Positions 49,589-59,611 of a stretch of 64,000 nt of DNA are shown here, piece after piece. Position 1 is the first letter of the stretch; the number at the start of each line of letters is the position of its first letter. The notes beneath the pieces are model-generated. The model did no database searches, was not told the DNA's origin, and saw only the letters and a program-made list of their open reading frames with translations. A program made the position numbers and the translations under genes. This DNA is from Isoetes taiwanensis (taxonomy: Eukaryota > Streptophyta > Lycopodiopsida > Isoetales > Isoetaceae): NCBI GenBank assembly GCA_021234155.1, contig JAJEKV010000226.1, positions 1 through 64,000 of the forward strand, written 5' to 3'.

Positions 49589-51306
49589 TTGTGTCAAACA
49601 TGAGCAAGCATATCTGTACAGAAAGGTCTTCAATGATATGAGGAGATCCCTACATGTTAATTGCACTTGCTGCTGCAGTGTCTGTGCATCCCAGCAAAAC
49701 AATGGAGTATGTCAAGCAAACAAGAAGACTTTTGATAATGTTAGTATCTTGTGGAGGTCAACAGTTTGCGAGAAATATGTGACGGATGAATGGCATAAAC
49801 TAAAATGCATCAAAGGTGAATGTGATGAATGTGGAGTGAAGAAATTAGACATCTGTCCAAACGAGGAAGATGGAATTCAGAATGTGGACTGGCAAGTATA
49901 TGCATATGTCAATGAGCCATCCAAAAAAGGTACATCCAGAAGGCTTAGATTAGTTGATCAGAATGACAAAGCATCTGTTTTGTTAAAGAACATGAAAAAT
50001 CAGCTTGCTAAATTTACAGATCATAATTTTACAGCACACTGGCAGAGCAAACAGTTTAAAAGATGTGTTGAGAAACTCCCGGATAATAGTGTGTTGTCTG
50101 TTGTTGACTTTGCAGAGAACTACACATTGAAACCAGGGACAGAAGTGCAATCCGAGCATTGGAATCCTGATCAAATTAGTATTTTGGTCCATATTTCAAT
50201 GATGAAAATAGAAGGTAAGCTTAAAAAAACAGTGCATTTCTATGTTTGGATGACGGGGAAGCATGACACTCATTTTGTGCAACATGGTTTTAAATTACAT
50301 TTGGGGTGGCTTAAGAATAATGGAGGTGGACACATAAACCTTCATTATGTGTGGTCGGATGGTTGTGCATCTCAATTCAAATCTGCACGGGCATGGTATG
50401 GAATCTGTAGATACCATGTTGAAAATAAAATCGAAAGTGATATGGAATTTCTTTGGATCTGGCCATGGGAAAGGCACACATGATGGCGAGGCTGGTATAG
50501 CAAAGTTGTGGCTTGAGAGTGGCGAGAGAAAACAAAATGGCATGCCGATGGTGGTGCGAAAAACGGCTTGTGCGGTTTTTAAGGGTCAAGGAATCGGATT
50601 GTGAAAGGGTGTTTTGGGAGGTTGGAAAAACAGATGTGAACAGGCAGCAAGCATTCAATTGCAAGACTTTACCCGGTACTTTTCGGCAGATACATTACGT
50701 GTCAACTATAAACCAGCCAGATCCAACAAAGTTGCTATGCGAGACCACTCTCGTGCTTTTGTGATGCTTGTATGAACTTCAATTGGTTGAATTGTGAGAA
50801 CATTAAACATTGTGGAGAATGGTCTCTAAAAGTTTGGAGCCCACGAGATCATATTGCCTCTCGTGTTGAAGCTGAAAATGATGTGGATGTTTTGTATGAG
50901 AGGATGAGGTTGGGTTTAGATGACTTCGTAAATTTTTGGATGTATTTGTGTCTTTTGCGACACCGGACAATGTGGAAGGTGTTTCATACTATGTTCTCAT
51001 GTGCACCCGGGGAAAAGTATGCATTGGAAGAAGATTCAATTGATGACTATAGAAATGAATACTCTGCTGGCACTAGTGTCATTGAAGGACAATATTATGA
51101 ACTAATCCTGGCGCTGCCACAATAAGTATAAACTGCTTCCTACTAAGAATGTTTTGGTACTTGCAGAATCTGTGATTGGGGTTCGAATCCCATTCAAGAA
51201 AGTAAAACACAAGCTGAAGGGGGCAAGCACAGCATTTCACTTGCCAGATGAAGTCCATGAGACATTGTTATCAAAACTTCCAGCAATTGTAGATGACATG
51301 GACTAA
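49560..51306 (+). pseudogene. DDE-like transposase-type gene with Cys-rich ends
   Basis: The N-terminal part is Cys-rich (CTCCCSVC; KCIKGECDECGVKKLDIC). The core shows VVDFAENYTLK (49,638 frame, about 50,100), QISILVHISM, then WSDGCASQFKSARAW (about 50,355) and FFGSGHGKGTHDGEAG (about 50,450). It is followed by a Cys cluster CFCDACMNFNWLNCENIKHC (about 50,757). The tail ends LPAIVDDMD with a stop at 51,304. Asp of DFAEN, Asp of SDG and an acidic residue after HGKG could form a DDE/D catalytic set. Uncharacterised animal and plant proteins with the same motif order are known to me as transposon-like, but I cannot name the superfamily. The clean copy has frameshifts at about 50,430, 50,600 and 50,755 and a stop at 51,123, so it is broken as written. 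Confidence 0.55.
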
Positions 51307-51404
51307 GTCAGATCTGTAGTACTTTCCAGAAATATTGTAATACTTTGTTCATATAAAAGATAAGAACTGAAGAACTGGACTACTTCAGAAGTGCATTATG
51401 TACA

Positions 51405-51460
51405 TCAATGTACATAAGATGTACAACAGATGTACATCTTATGTACATCTGTTGTACATT
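51405..51460. repeat. Two overlapping alternative hairpins made of TGTACA motifs
   Basis: Hairpin 1: ATAAGATGTAC (51,414-51,424) pairs with GTACATCTTAT (51,432-51,442), 11 bp, 7-base loop. Hairpin 2: ACAACAGATGTAC (51,423-51,435) pairs with GTACATCTGTTGT (51,443-51,455), 13 bp, 7-base loop. They share bases and cannot form together. The cluster lies 100 bp after the plus-strand gene and 190 bp beyond the end of the convergent minus-strand gene. Confidence 0.8.
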
Positions 51461-51648
51461 CTAGAAATATTATAAAAATTTCTCAAGTGTAAGTTGATTA
51501 GAATTGAACACAAGAAAGTTGAATTGCATAAACATTAAAAATAGTTTCAGTCATGGCAAAGATAAGAAATGGACAGGTTTTCATGTACAAATGGTTGATA
51601 TATTTATATTGTGGACATAAATACAACACACCCGAAAATGAGCATGGC

Positions 51649-54600
51649 TCATAATTCATGACCAAGCTTCAAAATGTCAGTAGGAGCCTGATATCTTATG
51701 ACCATTGCATCATGTCTTCCAGCCCGCCGAGAGGCTGAAGAGATAACCTCTAAAGCAGTAGTCCATGCGGTTTCTATAGCACGTGCCACTGGCAAACCTT
51801 TCCATCCTACATGGCCTGCATCTTCCAAGACACGTGCCTTCCCCCAAGGGTTGTGCAACAAGTGATTTGCTGCCAATATACATTTCATGGTTGCTCGTTT
51901 CTCATAATTTTCAATTTGCTCAACCTTTTCCCAAAGTTCAGGAACAGCAGTATAGAGGCGATAATCGGTCCCCAACCCTATGTACTTGCAGCTTGTGTTG
52001 TTTTTTATTATTACCTCGGGTGCAGTGAGAACTCTATCTCTTAGTTTCTTAATAGTCTTTTGTGTTCAGTCCATTCATCTACAAAGCAAATGAAGATCAC
52101 TTAATTATGTATACACACTCATAATTGTACCAATAAGAAAGACAAGAAAAAAGCAGTACTCAAGTGCAATGAACAAAAACTTTGATACATATATTCATAA
52201 CATTTGAATTTGTACATCAGTCAAAGCTGTGTACCAACAATGGGCGGTCGAGAGGCCAATAACATGATGGCGTTTCTCCATTCCTTGCTCCATATATTGA
52301 CTAAATTTAGGCAGTGAGCACCCAAGTTGCTGCCATAGTTTGCCCGACAAAATCTGTTCCACCGCCTTTCGATATGCTATACACGCATTAGTCATTGGAT
52401 GCTCTTTCACATAAACTATACCATCTTCGGCCATTTTGAATCCATTAAGCCATGGAATGAGCTCCATGACAAGTAATCTGTCACCAGCTAATATCGGTGT
52501 CCAAGAGAAAAAAGGACATATGTAGCTTCCCTCTGAGGATTCAAAGTGGATTTGTATCTTTTCGTCATCGATCGAGCTGTATGTCCATAGTACTCTGGGT
52601 ACTCTTTCCATACCACGACTAATGGTTTCACAAACAACCCCTTTTGAGGGTTCAAGGGGGTGTCCGTGTGGCAGAGTCCAACACTGCTCCTGGCTATAAA
52701 CAAACTTCAGCTTTATGGAAAAAGCATCACAAATATGTTCCACAATTGGGTGAAGATTTTTAGAAGTGAGTGAAGACCAGATGGCAACATCAAACCCTTC
52801 TGTTACAAATGCTAACAGTGATGCTAACCCTGGCCGCCAAGTAAAAAACACGTTTCCTATATTAAATTGAAGCTCATCTTTCTGGATCTGTTGGTATCTT
52901 GAGTTAATATTTTCATTCTTGTGCACACTCTTGCCCAACACAGAATTTAAGTCAAAGATAATGAGCTTTCTCCCTGAATTAGATGATTCACCTGTCAGCA
53001 AGAAAACACTTGAGATTCACAATTTATAATTACATTTCAGATCACACAATTGAGAAAACACATTGATAATTACACGATTGTTATTTGCACAGGTGTAAGT
53101 GAGACAAGTACCCAGGTATCCAGTTAGGGAATGTAGATCTATGCCCAAAAAAAAGCACATATATGTAAAAAATGCACATACTTATGAATCCATCTACAGA
53201 TGCACTCTAAAGATAAATGCGTGTACATCTATTTGCAGATGTAGACTCCATTAGAGACATGTACAACTGATACAACTGCAGTCCAAGCTCAAAAATAAAA
53301 GCATCAATAAACAAGCAAATATATGCCTATGTACCTCTGCTTACAGATGTACACTAAAAGTTATACATGTACAAGGAATAGCAATGCACTGAAAGCCATA
53401 CATGTAGAACTATGCAGATTACAATAACAAATATGAATTAAGAGAAATATAAGTTTAAATTAGTTGAAAGCAATGCATACCTTTCACTGTGAGGGAAACC
53501 AAGCTGAATTCGAATGCCCTCATCCCGGATGCAACCTTTTATGCAATTTGTCTTTCATGGACGAGATAACACAAGCGAGAAGAGGCAATAAGCATCTACG
53601 CATGGAGCTAGCAACAACAAACCGGTTTTTGCCAAAGCCTTGGCCACAACAGGTACATGAACTGAATGTGATGAACTGCTCTATAGAAGTAGCTCCTACA
53701 GGGTAGGGCCTCGGGTGCAGAACAATAGGTCCTGCTCTCCCCATGAAATCCAAAATCTGTGAATGCCTTTGCTGAACCAATTCAATGCAATTAAGTTTTT
53801 CCTTTGCTTGTTCAATTGAGATTTCATGCCTTTCAATTTCTTTAGTTGCTTCCTGCAAACCAATTTCTAACTTAGAAGAGTGCCGCTCTTTATCATGTCT
53901 ACTCATAACCAAGTCTTCCAACTTGTACTTCAACACTCCGAAGATAACTTGATTTTCAGCAGGATCCTGGGACAATTTGTCAAATTCCTGTTTTGTCTCA
54001 TCTATTTTCCTCGGCGGTCTGGCTGCAGATCTTAGGATAAGCGTATCCTTTCTACCCTCAATCCGGCTGATGACCTTCAATGCATCCCTCCTTTTTTCTT
54101 CCAGTGCTTCTACTTCATTCAATAGGTTAGTTTTCTCCTCCAACCCATGCTTAAGTAACTGCTTTATTGTGTCAACATCTGATCTAGAATAACCCGGGGC
54201 TCTAATATTACTGGCTGCAATACGATGTCTGTTTGATAGTTGAGGATTTTGTTGTAGGGTCCTCTCGTAACGTCACGAAATGAGGGTTTTGGCAAGATCT
54301 TTAGCGGTCCTAGCCACGTCCATCCAATCAACAAGCCGTCCCTTCAAGTGAAGAGCAAATGCTCGGCAAAATAGGTAGAAATATAATGGTTTGTAACTTT
54401 GTTTCTTGCCATAAACCAATTCATAATATTTGAAAAATCATCTTTCCATGCGTTCTAGATTCTCCTTCCTTGAATCGTCTTTTTTTTGGAGCTTCACCCC
54501 ATACCTCGTTCATAACCATCTCTAGGTTGGGTATATGGGCCTCTGCATGTTTATCACAGAGAGGTCTTTGGCTTGGATCACGAGAACCCAAGCGTAAACT

Positions 54601-54692
54601 CCTTGGGGTAAAATTCCACTACCGGAGGCAGCGGCTTCTTGCTTGGGCTGTGGTGATGAGCAAGCACTCATCAGGGGACGTTTTGGGGCCAT
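51649..54692 (-). pseudogene. Coiled-coil, Cys-rich and FCP1/HAD-like protein, three exons
   Basis: The start is ATG at 54,692 (MAPKRPLMS) in a good context (GCTATGG). Exon 1 (54,692-53,481) encodes a basic region (EAPKKRRFKEG), a coiled coil from about 54,190 (LNEVEALEEKRRDALKV and further heptads) and a Cys pair CTCCGQGF near 53,640. It ends at a GTATGC donor (53,480). Exon 2 starts after TTGCTGACAG (52,992) and encodes an FCP1-like phosphatase fold: KLIIFDLNSVLG, with the second Asp of DxDx replaced by Asn, then FTWRPGLASLLAFV and FDVAIWSSLTSKN. Exon 3 (52,078-51,649, after TTTGTAG) encodes an unrecognised C terminus. Frameshifts lie near 54,600, 54,437, 53,590 and 52,060. The protein would bind phospho-peptides or act as a scaffold; catalysis is doubtful without the second Asp. 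Confidence 0.55.
52992..53480 (-). other. Intron 1 of the coiled-coil/FCP1-like gene
   Basis: GTATGC at 53,480 to TGACAG at 52,992, 489 bp, AT-rich. It contains at least four more TGTACA/GTACATG motifs between 53,220 and 53,410, the same word that builds the hairpins at 51,405-51,460. Confidence 0.6.
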
Positions 54693-54920
54693 AGCTTCGA
54701 TGAAGAATTCGTGATCGAATTCAAGTAGAAGAAGGGGGGATAGTGAGCGAGAGGCAAACCAAGAAAGAATTTGGGAAAGAATTTCAAAATCCGATAATTG
54801 CGGGTTCAGAGTAGTGGATAGCCATTAATCATGGCAGTTACTAGCAGGTCATGATGACAGTTATTCCAAAAATGTGCATTCGGTACATATGTATATGTAC
54901 AAAAAGGGCTACATTTATAG
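54693..54920. promoter_or_regulatory. Region between divergent genes, with GTAC palindrome
   Basis: It separates the minus-strand ATG at 54,692 from the plus-strand ParB/methyltransferase-like frame that opens after a TAG at 54,918. It contains a near-perfect palindrome GTACATATGTATATGTAC at 54,883-54,900 (8-bp arms), related to the TGTACA words of the neighbouring gene pair. No clear TATA box for either gene. Confidence 0.4.
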
Positions 54921-55409
54921 ACACCCTTTCATGCTTTTACCCCTGAAGGAATTTACCAGGCGGGTATCGTTGTGAATATGAAGAAGGTTCTCAAGAACTA
55001 TCGCAATGATTGGCTCCGTGTGGTTCTTGAGGACATGAATGAACAAAGGATAATTATCTACTATGTGGACTGGAAGTTTTATGACCCCAATCTGATGTCT
55101 GCTAGTATTGCCAATGTACCTAGTTCGGCCAAGAAGCAAGGTTGAACGCTGCCTTCTTATAACAACTTTGCGGAAGCAGACATCAAAGGACCAGATGAAA
55201 TCTTGAGGGGCTACAATATTCTTCGTAAGCGTATGAACGAGTCAAAAAACTCGTCTTCATTCGTTGTTAAGGCATTAGCCTCTCAGAAACCTCCCGTCAT
55301 TGTGGACACGGTCTGGCTTCGGACAGTTACCAAGAAGAAGTCAAGACAAACTAAAGAGGCTATTGCAGCCGAAAAAGACTCCTCTTCTGGTACTGAAGAT
55401 GTTGGCCAA

Positions 55410-55660
55410 GAACTAGAGGAAGGAAAAGCCACTGGCAAGGATAAAGGTAAGAGGAAGAATCACAAAGATCCTGATAAAGAAAAGAAAGAAAGAAAAGATA
55501 AGAAATTGAAGGACAGGGAAAGGAAGGAAGGAAGAGGGCATAAGGAAGGAAGGGCAGCACAGAAAAAGGAAGGAAGGGAAGGTGACAGAAGAGATCGAAG
55601 GAAAAAAGAAAAGAAGAAGAAGCACAGGCTAGAGACCTCTGAGAAGGCTAGCACCCCTAA
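55410..55660 (+). other. Charged low-complexity stretch
   Basis: Purine-rich DNA encoding mixed Lys, Arg, Glu and Asp (for example KEKKERKDKKLKDRERKEG). It links the N-terminal part to the ParB-like domain and would be disordered and DNA- or RNA-binding. Long frames on the opposite strand here (Phe/Leu/Ser-rich) are its shadows. Confidence 0.7.
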
Positions 55661-56489
55661 AAAAACAATAGAGAGAAATTCAGACTCCTAGCCCTGTGCA
55701 AGTCCAAGCATGATGGAAATGAACAACGCGCAGGCGACTGGAAGTGGTGGTGACAATCCTGCAAGCCCATCACATACTAAGGATTTTGCAGGCACACCTG
55801 CCAGAAGGGTTACCTCTGAGCAGCCTAAAGAGCATAGGCTAACATTGAGAATAGCCCAGCACTTGCTCGAAGTGCCTTCGAATCTTAAGGTGGAAAGGTC
55901 AGAAGAGGAAAAGATGGCAGAAACAACGTTACAGAAGATCTATGACCACCGCCATCTTTTTCCTTTGGGCATCACATTCATCAAACGAATAAACATGTTC
56001 CAGCTATACCAAGGGCCACCAAATCTAACATCTAGGCCAAGGAATATGGAGCACGTGAAGACGTTAGTGGATTCCTTCCAGAGAGACCCACATCCTGTGT
56101 TTACTCCCGCGGATGTGATTCTATTTCATCCCCTCACAAACAAACTGGTCCCTTGGAAAACTGAGAATGACCTCATGGGGATGCACTATTATATAGTGAA
56201 TGGCAATCACTCAGTTTTGGCTGCTCAGCTTATATGTAAAAGACTCGGTACACCAAAGTCCCAAGAACAGATGGCAAAGATTTATGAGTTTCGATTTTGC
56301 GGAGTCTTATCTGGTACAATCAACGAGCAAGAATGCCTGCATCTTAGTTGTGAAGTCAATGACATCGCTGCCAAGACTATCTTCAAGGAGCCTTACATTT
56401 ATAAAATAACCCACCTGCGGCACCAGTATGCTCTCTGAGGGAAGCCTGATCCATCGGATCGTGGTCAATCACGATCAGAACCCTATAAG

Positions 56490-56790
56490 GTAATTAGTGT
56501 CATTTGTTGGCTTTTTTATTATGAAATGGTGCCGTAATGCCATTTGGCGAGGAAATGGCGTCGTGGCGGGATACCAGAGCATAGTAGCACTGGCATCCTG
56601 CAGGCAGCTAACTGCATGCAATACAGGTCCCGAACCGAACTGGCTAGGAAGAGGGGAAAGCAAGCAATGCCATGTGATCTAATGACCTAATCGGTCAAGT
56701 ATGCGCCATGACGCCATTTCCTCACCAAATGGCGCCACGGTGCCATTTCCTTCTTATTTGCATTCAAAACTGAATTCTTCTTGTTTCCAG
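56490..56790 (+). other. Intron in the ParB/methyltransferase-like gene
   Basis: AAG|GTAATT donor at 56,490 and TTCTTGTTTCCAG acceptor ending at 56,790. The frames on both sides (GQSRSEPYK before, RYLALAEVTMRG after) join without a shift. Most of the intron is a MITE-like inverted repeat. Confidence 0.7.
56523..56749. mobile_element. MITE-like inverted repeat inside the intron
   Basis: 227 bp with terminal arms of about 47 bp: GAAATGGTGCCGTAATGCC... at 56,523 and the inverse of GAAATGGCACCGTGGCGCC... ending at 56,749, with about seven mismatches. No coding capacity. Target-site duplication not clear. The same core word, ATGGCGCCA, recurs at 58,542 and 58,588. Confidence 0.6.
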
Positions 56791-58358
56791 CGTTATCTGG
56801 CTTTGGCTGAAGTTACCATGCGTGGTAAGCAACTGAAAGATTTTAACCAGTGGGTCTTCATGCCTGAAGATATTTTTTAGCTATTCCTGTCCCTATGGAA
56901 CTTGTGGAAGGCTAGCAAGCTAAAAGATAACAAGGGACAAATTATCATCTGTACCTGGGCAAAAGACAGTGACTACTTCAGTCAGACCTACCTGAGGTAC
57001 ATGAGGGGTCTCGACTATGAAGACAGCCGGGTTTTGTTCTAGGAAGTGCTGGATGGGAAGACCTACGTAAAGGTCACCAGTGATTATACAGGTGAGCACT
57101 TCTTCAAGACAAGGGCAAAGACACTAAGATCTATAGCGTTCTTGAAGAAGGAGATTTTTGATTATGTGAATGAGAATTTCCCGAAGAAGTATACATCCTT
57201 CACAGATTTGAGGACTGTCGTGCCGGGCTTTGACGATGCCGACTTGATTTCCATGGCCACTTTGCATAATAAGTGGGTTACAGAAGGAGTGACCAAGGAA
57301 GGAGTTTATGGTAACGTGCCGCCTGCATTGGCAAGATTTATACGCAATGCTGTCTTGCAGAGAGAGGATATTGAAGACTTTCGTTGCGAAGTTGAACTGA
57401 CAGATAGCAGAGGGCAAATTGTTTGCACTCCTGTACCAGTATCCTTGATTGTTTTGGACACTAGAGGCATAATCCAATGTGGGACAAAACCACACTATCT
57501 AATTTTTTTAATACAGTTGTAAAGACACCACATCTGATTCTTTTTGGATAGTGCGCTTTGCAAGGCCAGAGCATAATTTCTTGCTTTCTTCTGTGTTGGA
57601 TAAGCTGGACTCCAAGTCCAGAGTTTATATTGGCATATATGAGGACGAATATAAGAATCCGCCTGCCACAAGGATTCAAGAGCCACATGCACTTGTATAT
57701 GTCACAAAAATTCAGCCCACTGCTGTCTCTGTCGAAGAAATTGATCTCAGATTCTCGTTTGCCAGTCATCCTCAAGAACTGCCACCAATTCCAGCACGTA
57801 ATAAAGAAGAGGCAGATGGGAAGAGCGAGGCCATGGCGCAGAAACTCTTCAACAGCAGATTTAGGTATAGCTGGCAAGGCTTGCTAGGGGACGTAATCAT
57901 GAGAAACCAGCTGGGGCCTGCCACATGTTCTTATCTCGTGCAGAAGCTGGTACCGCCAGGAACAGGAGTGTTTGATTACTTCTCATGTGGTTCGTTTGGT
58001 CGGGCTGTATTGATCCATAAGAGATTTTGTATTGTGTTCGAAAGTGACCCGGCTAAGTGAGTGCCTGCAAGGCATTCTTGATAGGCTTGACCGCCTCCTG
58101 AATCCTATCATCGCTGCAGTCCCTGTGACCGAGAAATAAGGTGCTGTTGTTGAAGAAGCTGTAGATCAATCAAGTCATTCGATACCTGAAGATGTTCTCG
58201 ATGTTGACTATGATGTGATCAAGAATACTGAATTCAATCTGGACATTCTCAATGACCCCAACTTCATTGCCACTAGATTTGAGACATTTCAAGAAGATCC
58301 TATGGCCAGGCCATCCAGCCATGGCACTGGCGCTGGGGAACCTGATCCTACTGAGTAA

Positions 58359-59611
58359 ACTGAATTCTCTCCAGAAATGGAAATGTAAATTGTACAATAA
58401 TACTTTTGTTTATAGACTCTCTCTTCCAAGTCTTAGCTTGTGTGGCAAATTTATGAATATACAAATATATGAATATACAAATTTTGCTAATTTTGTAATC
58501 TAATGTTTCTTTAGCTCCATTATATGCACTGTCAATAATTTTAATGGCGCCAAGAAATGTCACTTTAGATACATTTTTTAACTTAATGGCGCCATAATTG
58601 GTCAAAAATTGGTCATAAAATGGACTAAAAAGTAATTTCGTCCCTAATTGGAATCATGAAATTTCTCATTTTAATGAAAATGTGCTTAACAAGTCATAGT
58701 CATTTGTTTCAGAGGGTGTGTTAGAATGAATGAAACATATGATTATTTAGGACACATGTCATCATAGTAGAGACATGTATGTGTCAGTGTAGAAGTGTGC
58801 ATGGGATCTACTAGAAGTGTAATCAGGTCACTTCAGTTTAATCTAAGTTTTATCTCGTTTGCCCTCTTTGACATTTTTGCTTCTAGTGCTGATATCTTCT
58901 CTGAGATCATCAATTCTAATAATATCATGGTTCTGTGCTTAGAATAGGTCTGGCCTTTTTAGTATATGACAGAGTTAGATGCTGCTTATGGGATGATTGC
59001 TTTTTGCTTTTTGTCTCATATAGTCATTGACTTATGTTTTCATAGTTAAAATGCTTTGGTCTTCTACTAGTTTGGATGAAATGGCCAATTGCATATACTT
59101 TTACTATTAACCAAGTGAAGCTGCTAATTGCTAAAATAGTAATTGGTTACATGCATATGGATTAAATGGCCAAGTGCATATGCTTTTAACTATTAACTGA
59201 GTCTACAGGGAAAGACTTATGGCATACTAGCTGATACATTTCTGAAAATTTAGTGTATCAATTGGGACTAGCTGCGCATGTGCTAGGTATAAATGTATGG
59301 ACTTATGTACGCTTGAAGTTAGGCATATTTTCAACTTTACCCTCATAATTTTCACAATTCCTTAAATGCCAATACTTAACTACGATCTAGCTAGTTAAAC
59401 AATAAAAATTTCCATTCTCTGATTATTGTATCCTTTATCTTTGACAAAGGATTGATTATGAAGCCAGAGGCAAAGTTCCATAAAAATCCTTATGACACTT
59501 CCAAAAACATTATTTAAACATCGGCATGCCAAACAAAATCCTTACAATATGTAAACTTAGACCCTTTCAAATGCAATAATTTATTGTGCATGGTTCAGCT
59601 CGAATGAGCAT
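58359..59611. other. AT-rich noncoding stretch with a candidate LTR start
   Basis: No supported gene. CAGAGGGTG followed by TGTTAGAATGAATG at 58,710-58,732 looks like a purine tract plus LTR start in the plus direction, about 360 bp after the methyltransferase-like gene, and TATAAAT occurs at 59,288. No second LTR copy is visible in the window. Two ATGGCGCCA words at 58,542-58,600 could be a small remnant of the MITE family. Confidence 0.3.

Larger units (their letters stand above)
41705..54470. repeat. 6.4-kb direct tandem duplication, first copy error-rich, second copy clean
   Basis: 41,705-48,087 and 48,088-54,470 align end to end at an offset of about 6,390. Differences are short indels and substitutions concentrated at CAG/CTG and in homopolymers, with almost no ordinary substitutions elsewhere. 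Two real paralogs would show spread-out substitutions. The first copy ends abruptly where the second begins, near a shared TTGAATC. An untrimmed overlap between a raw read and a contig is the likely cause. Confidence 0.8.
54921..58358 (+). pseudogene. ParB-like and DNA-methyltransferase-like gene, decayed
   Basis: One frame runs from 54,921 to the GT donor at 56,490 through stops TGA 55,143, TAG 55,689 and TGA 56,436. It encodes an N-terminal unassigned region, a Lys/Glu/Arg-rich stretch (55,410-55,660) and a ParB/sulfiredoxin-like domain: PVFTPADVILFHPLT then YYIVNGNHSVLAAQLI (56,097-56,235), where NGNHS stands for the usual GxHR. After the 301-bp intron the frame continues (56,791-57,522) through TAG 56,878 and TAG 57,040 to LIVLDTRGII (57,445-57,474), in place of the DPPY/DPPW-G motif IV. 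A frameshift leads to 57,551-58,061 with FDYFSCGSFGRAVL and VFESDP (57,970-58,053), like motif I of DNA methyltransferases. The order motif IV then motif I is that of permuted (beta-type) enzymes. A further frameshift and TAA 58,137 precede the end at 58,358. As it stands it is inactive. Confidence 0.55.

Noticed and set aside
55360-55654. Minus-strand membrane protein (Phe/Leu/Ser-rich frames)
   Set aside because: These are antisense shadows of the purine-rich Lys/Glu/Arg-coding stretch.
57480-57516. A 40-base intron ending TTTTTTTAATACAG at the frame break
   Set aside because: Too short for a plant intron, and no GT donor in the right phase lies at a workable distance.
57640-57680. NPPA (in DEYKNPPATR) as the catalytic motif IV of the methyltransferase
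   Set aside because: The preceding residues are charged, not the hydrophobic strand that carries DPPY/NPPY; LIVLDTRGII at 57,445 fits that strand better.
54921-58139. In-frame TAG/TGA codons as recoding, alternative code or RNA editing
   Set aside because: Two frameshifts and a TAA are also present, and nuclear mRNA editing of this kind is not known in plants. Decay explains all of it.
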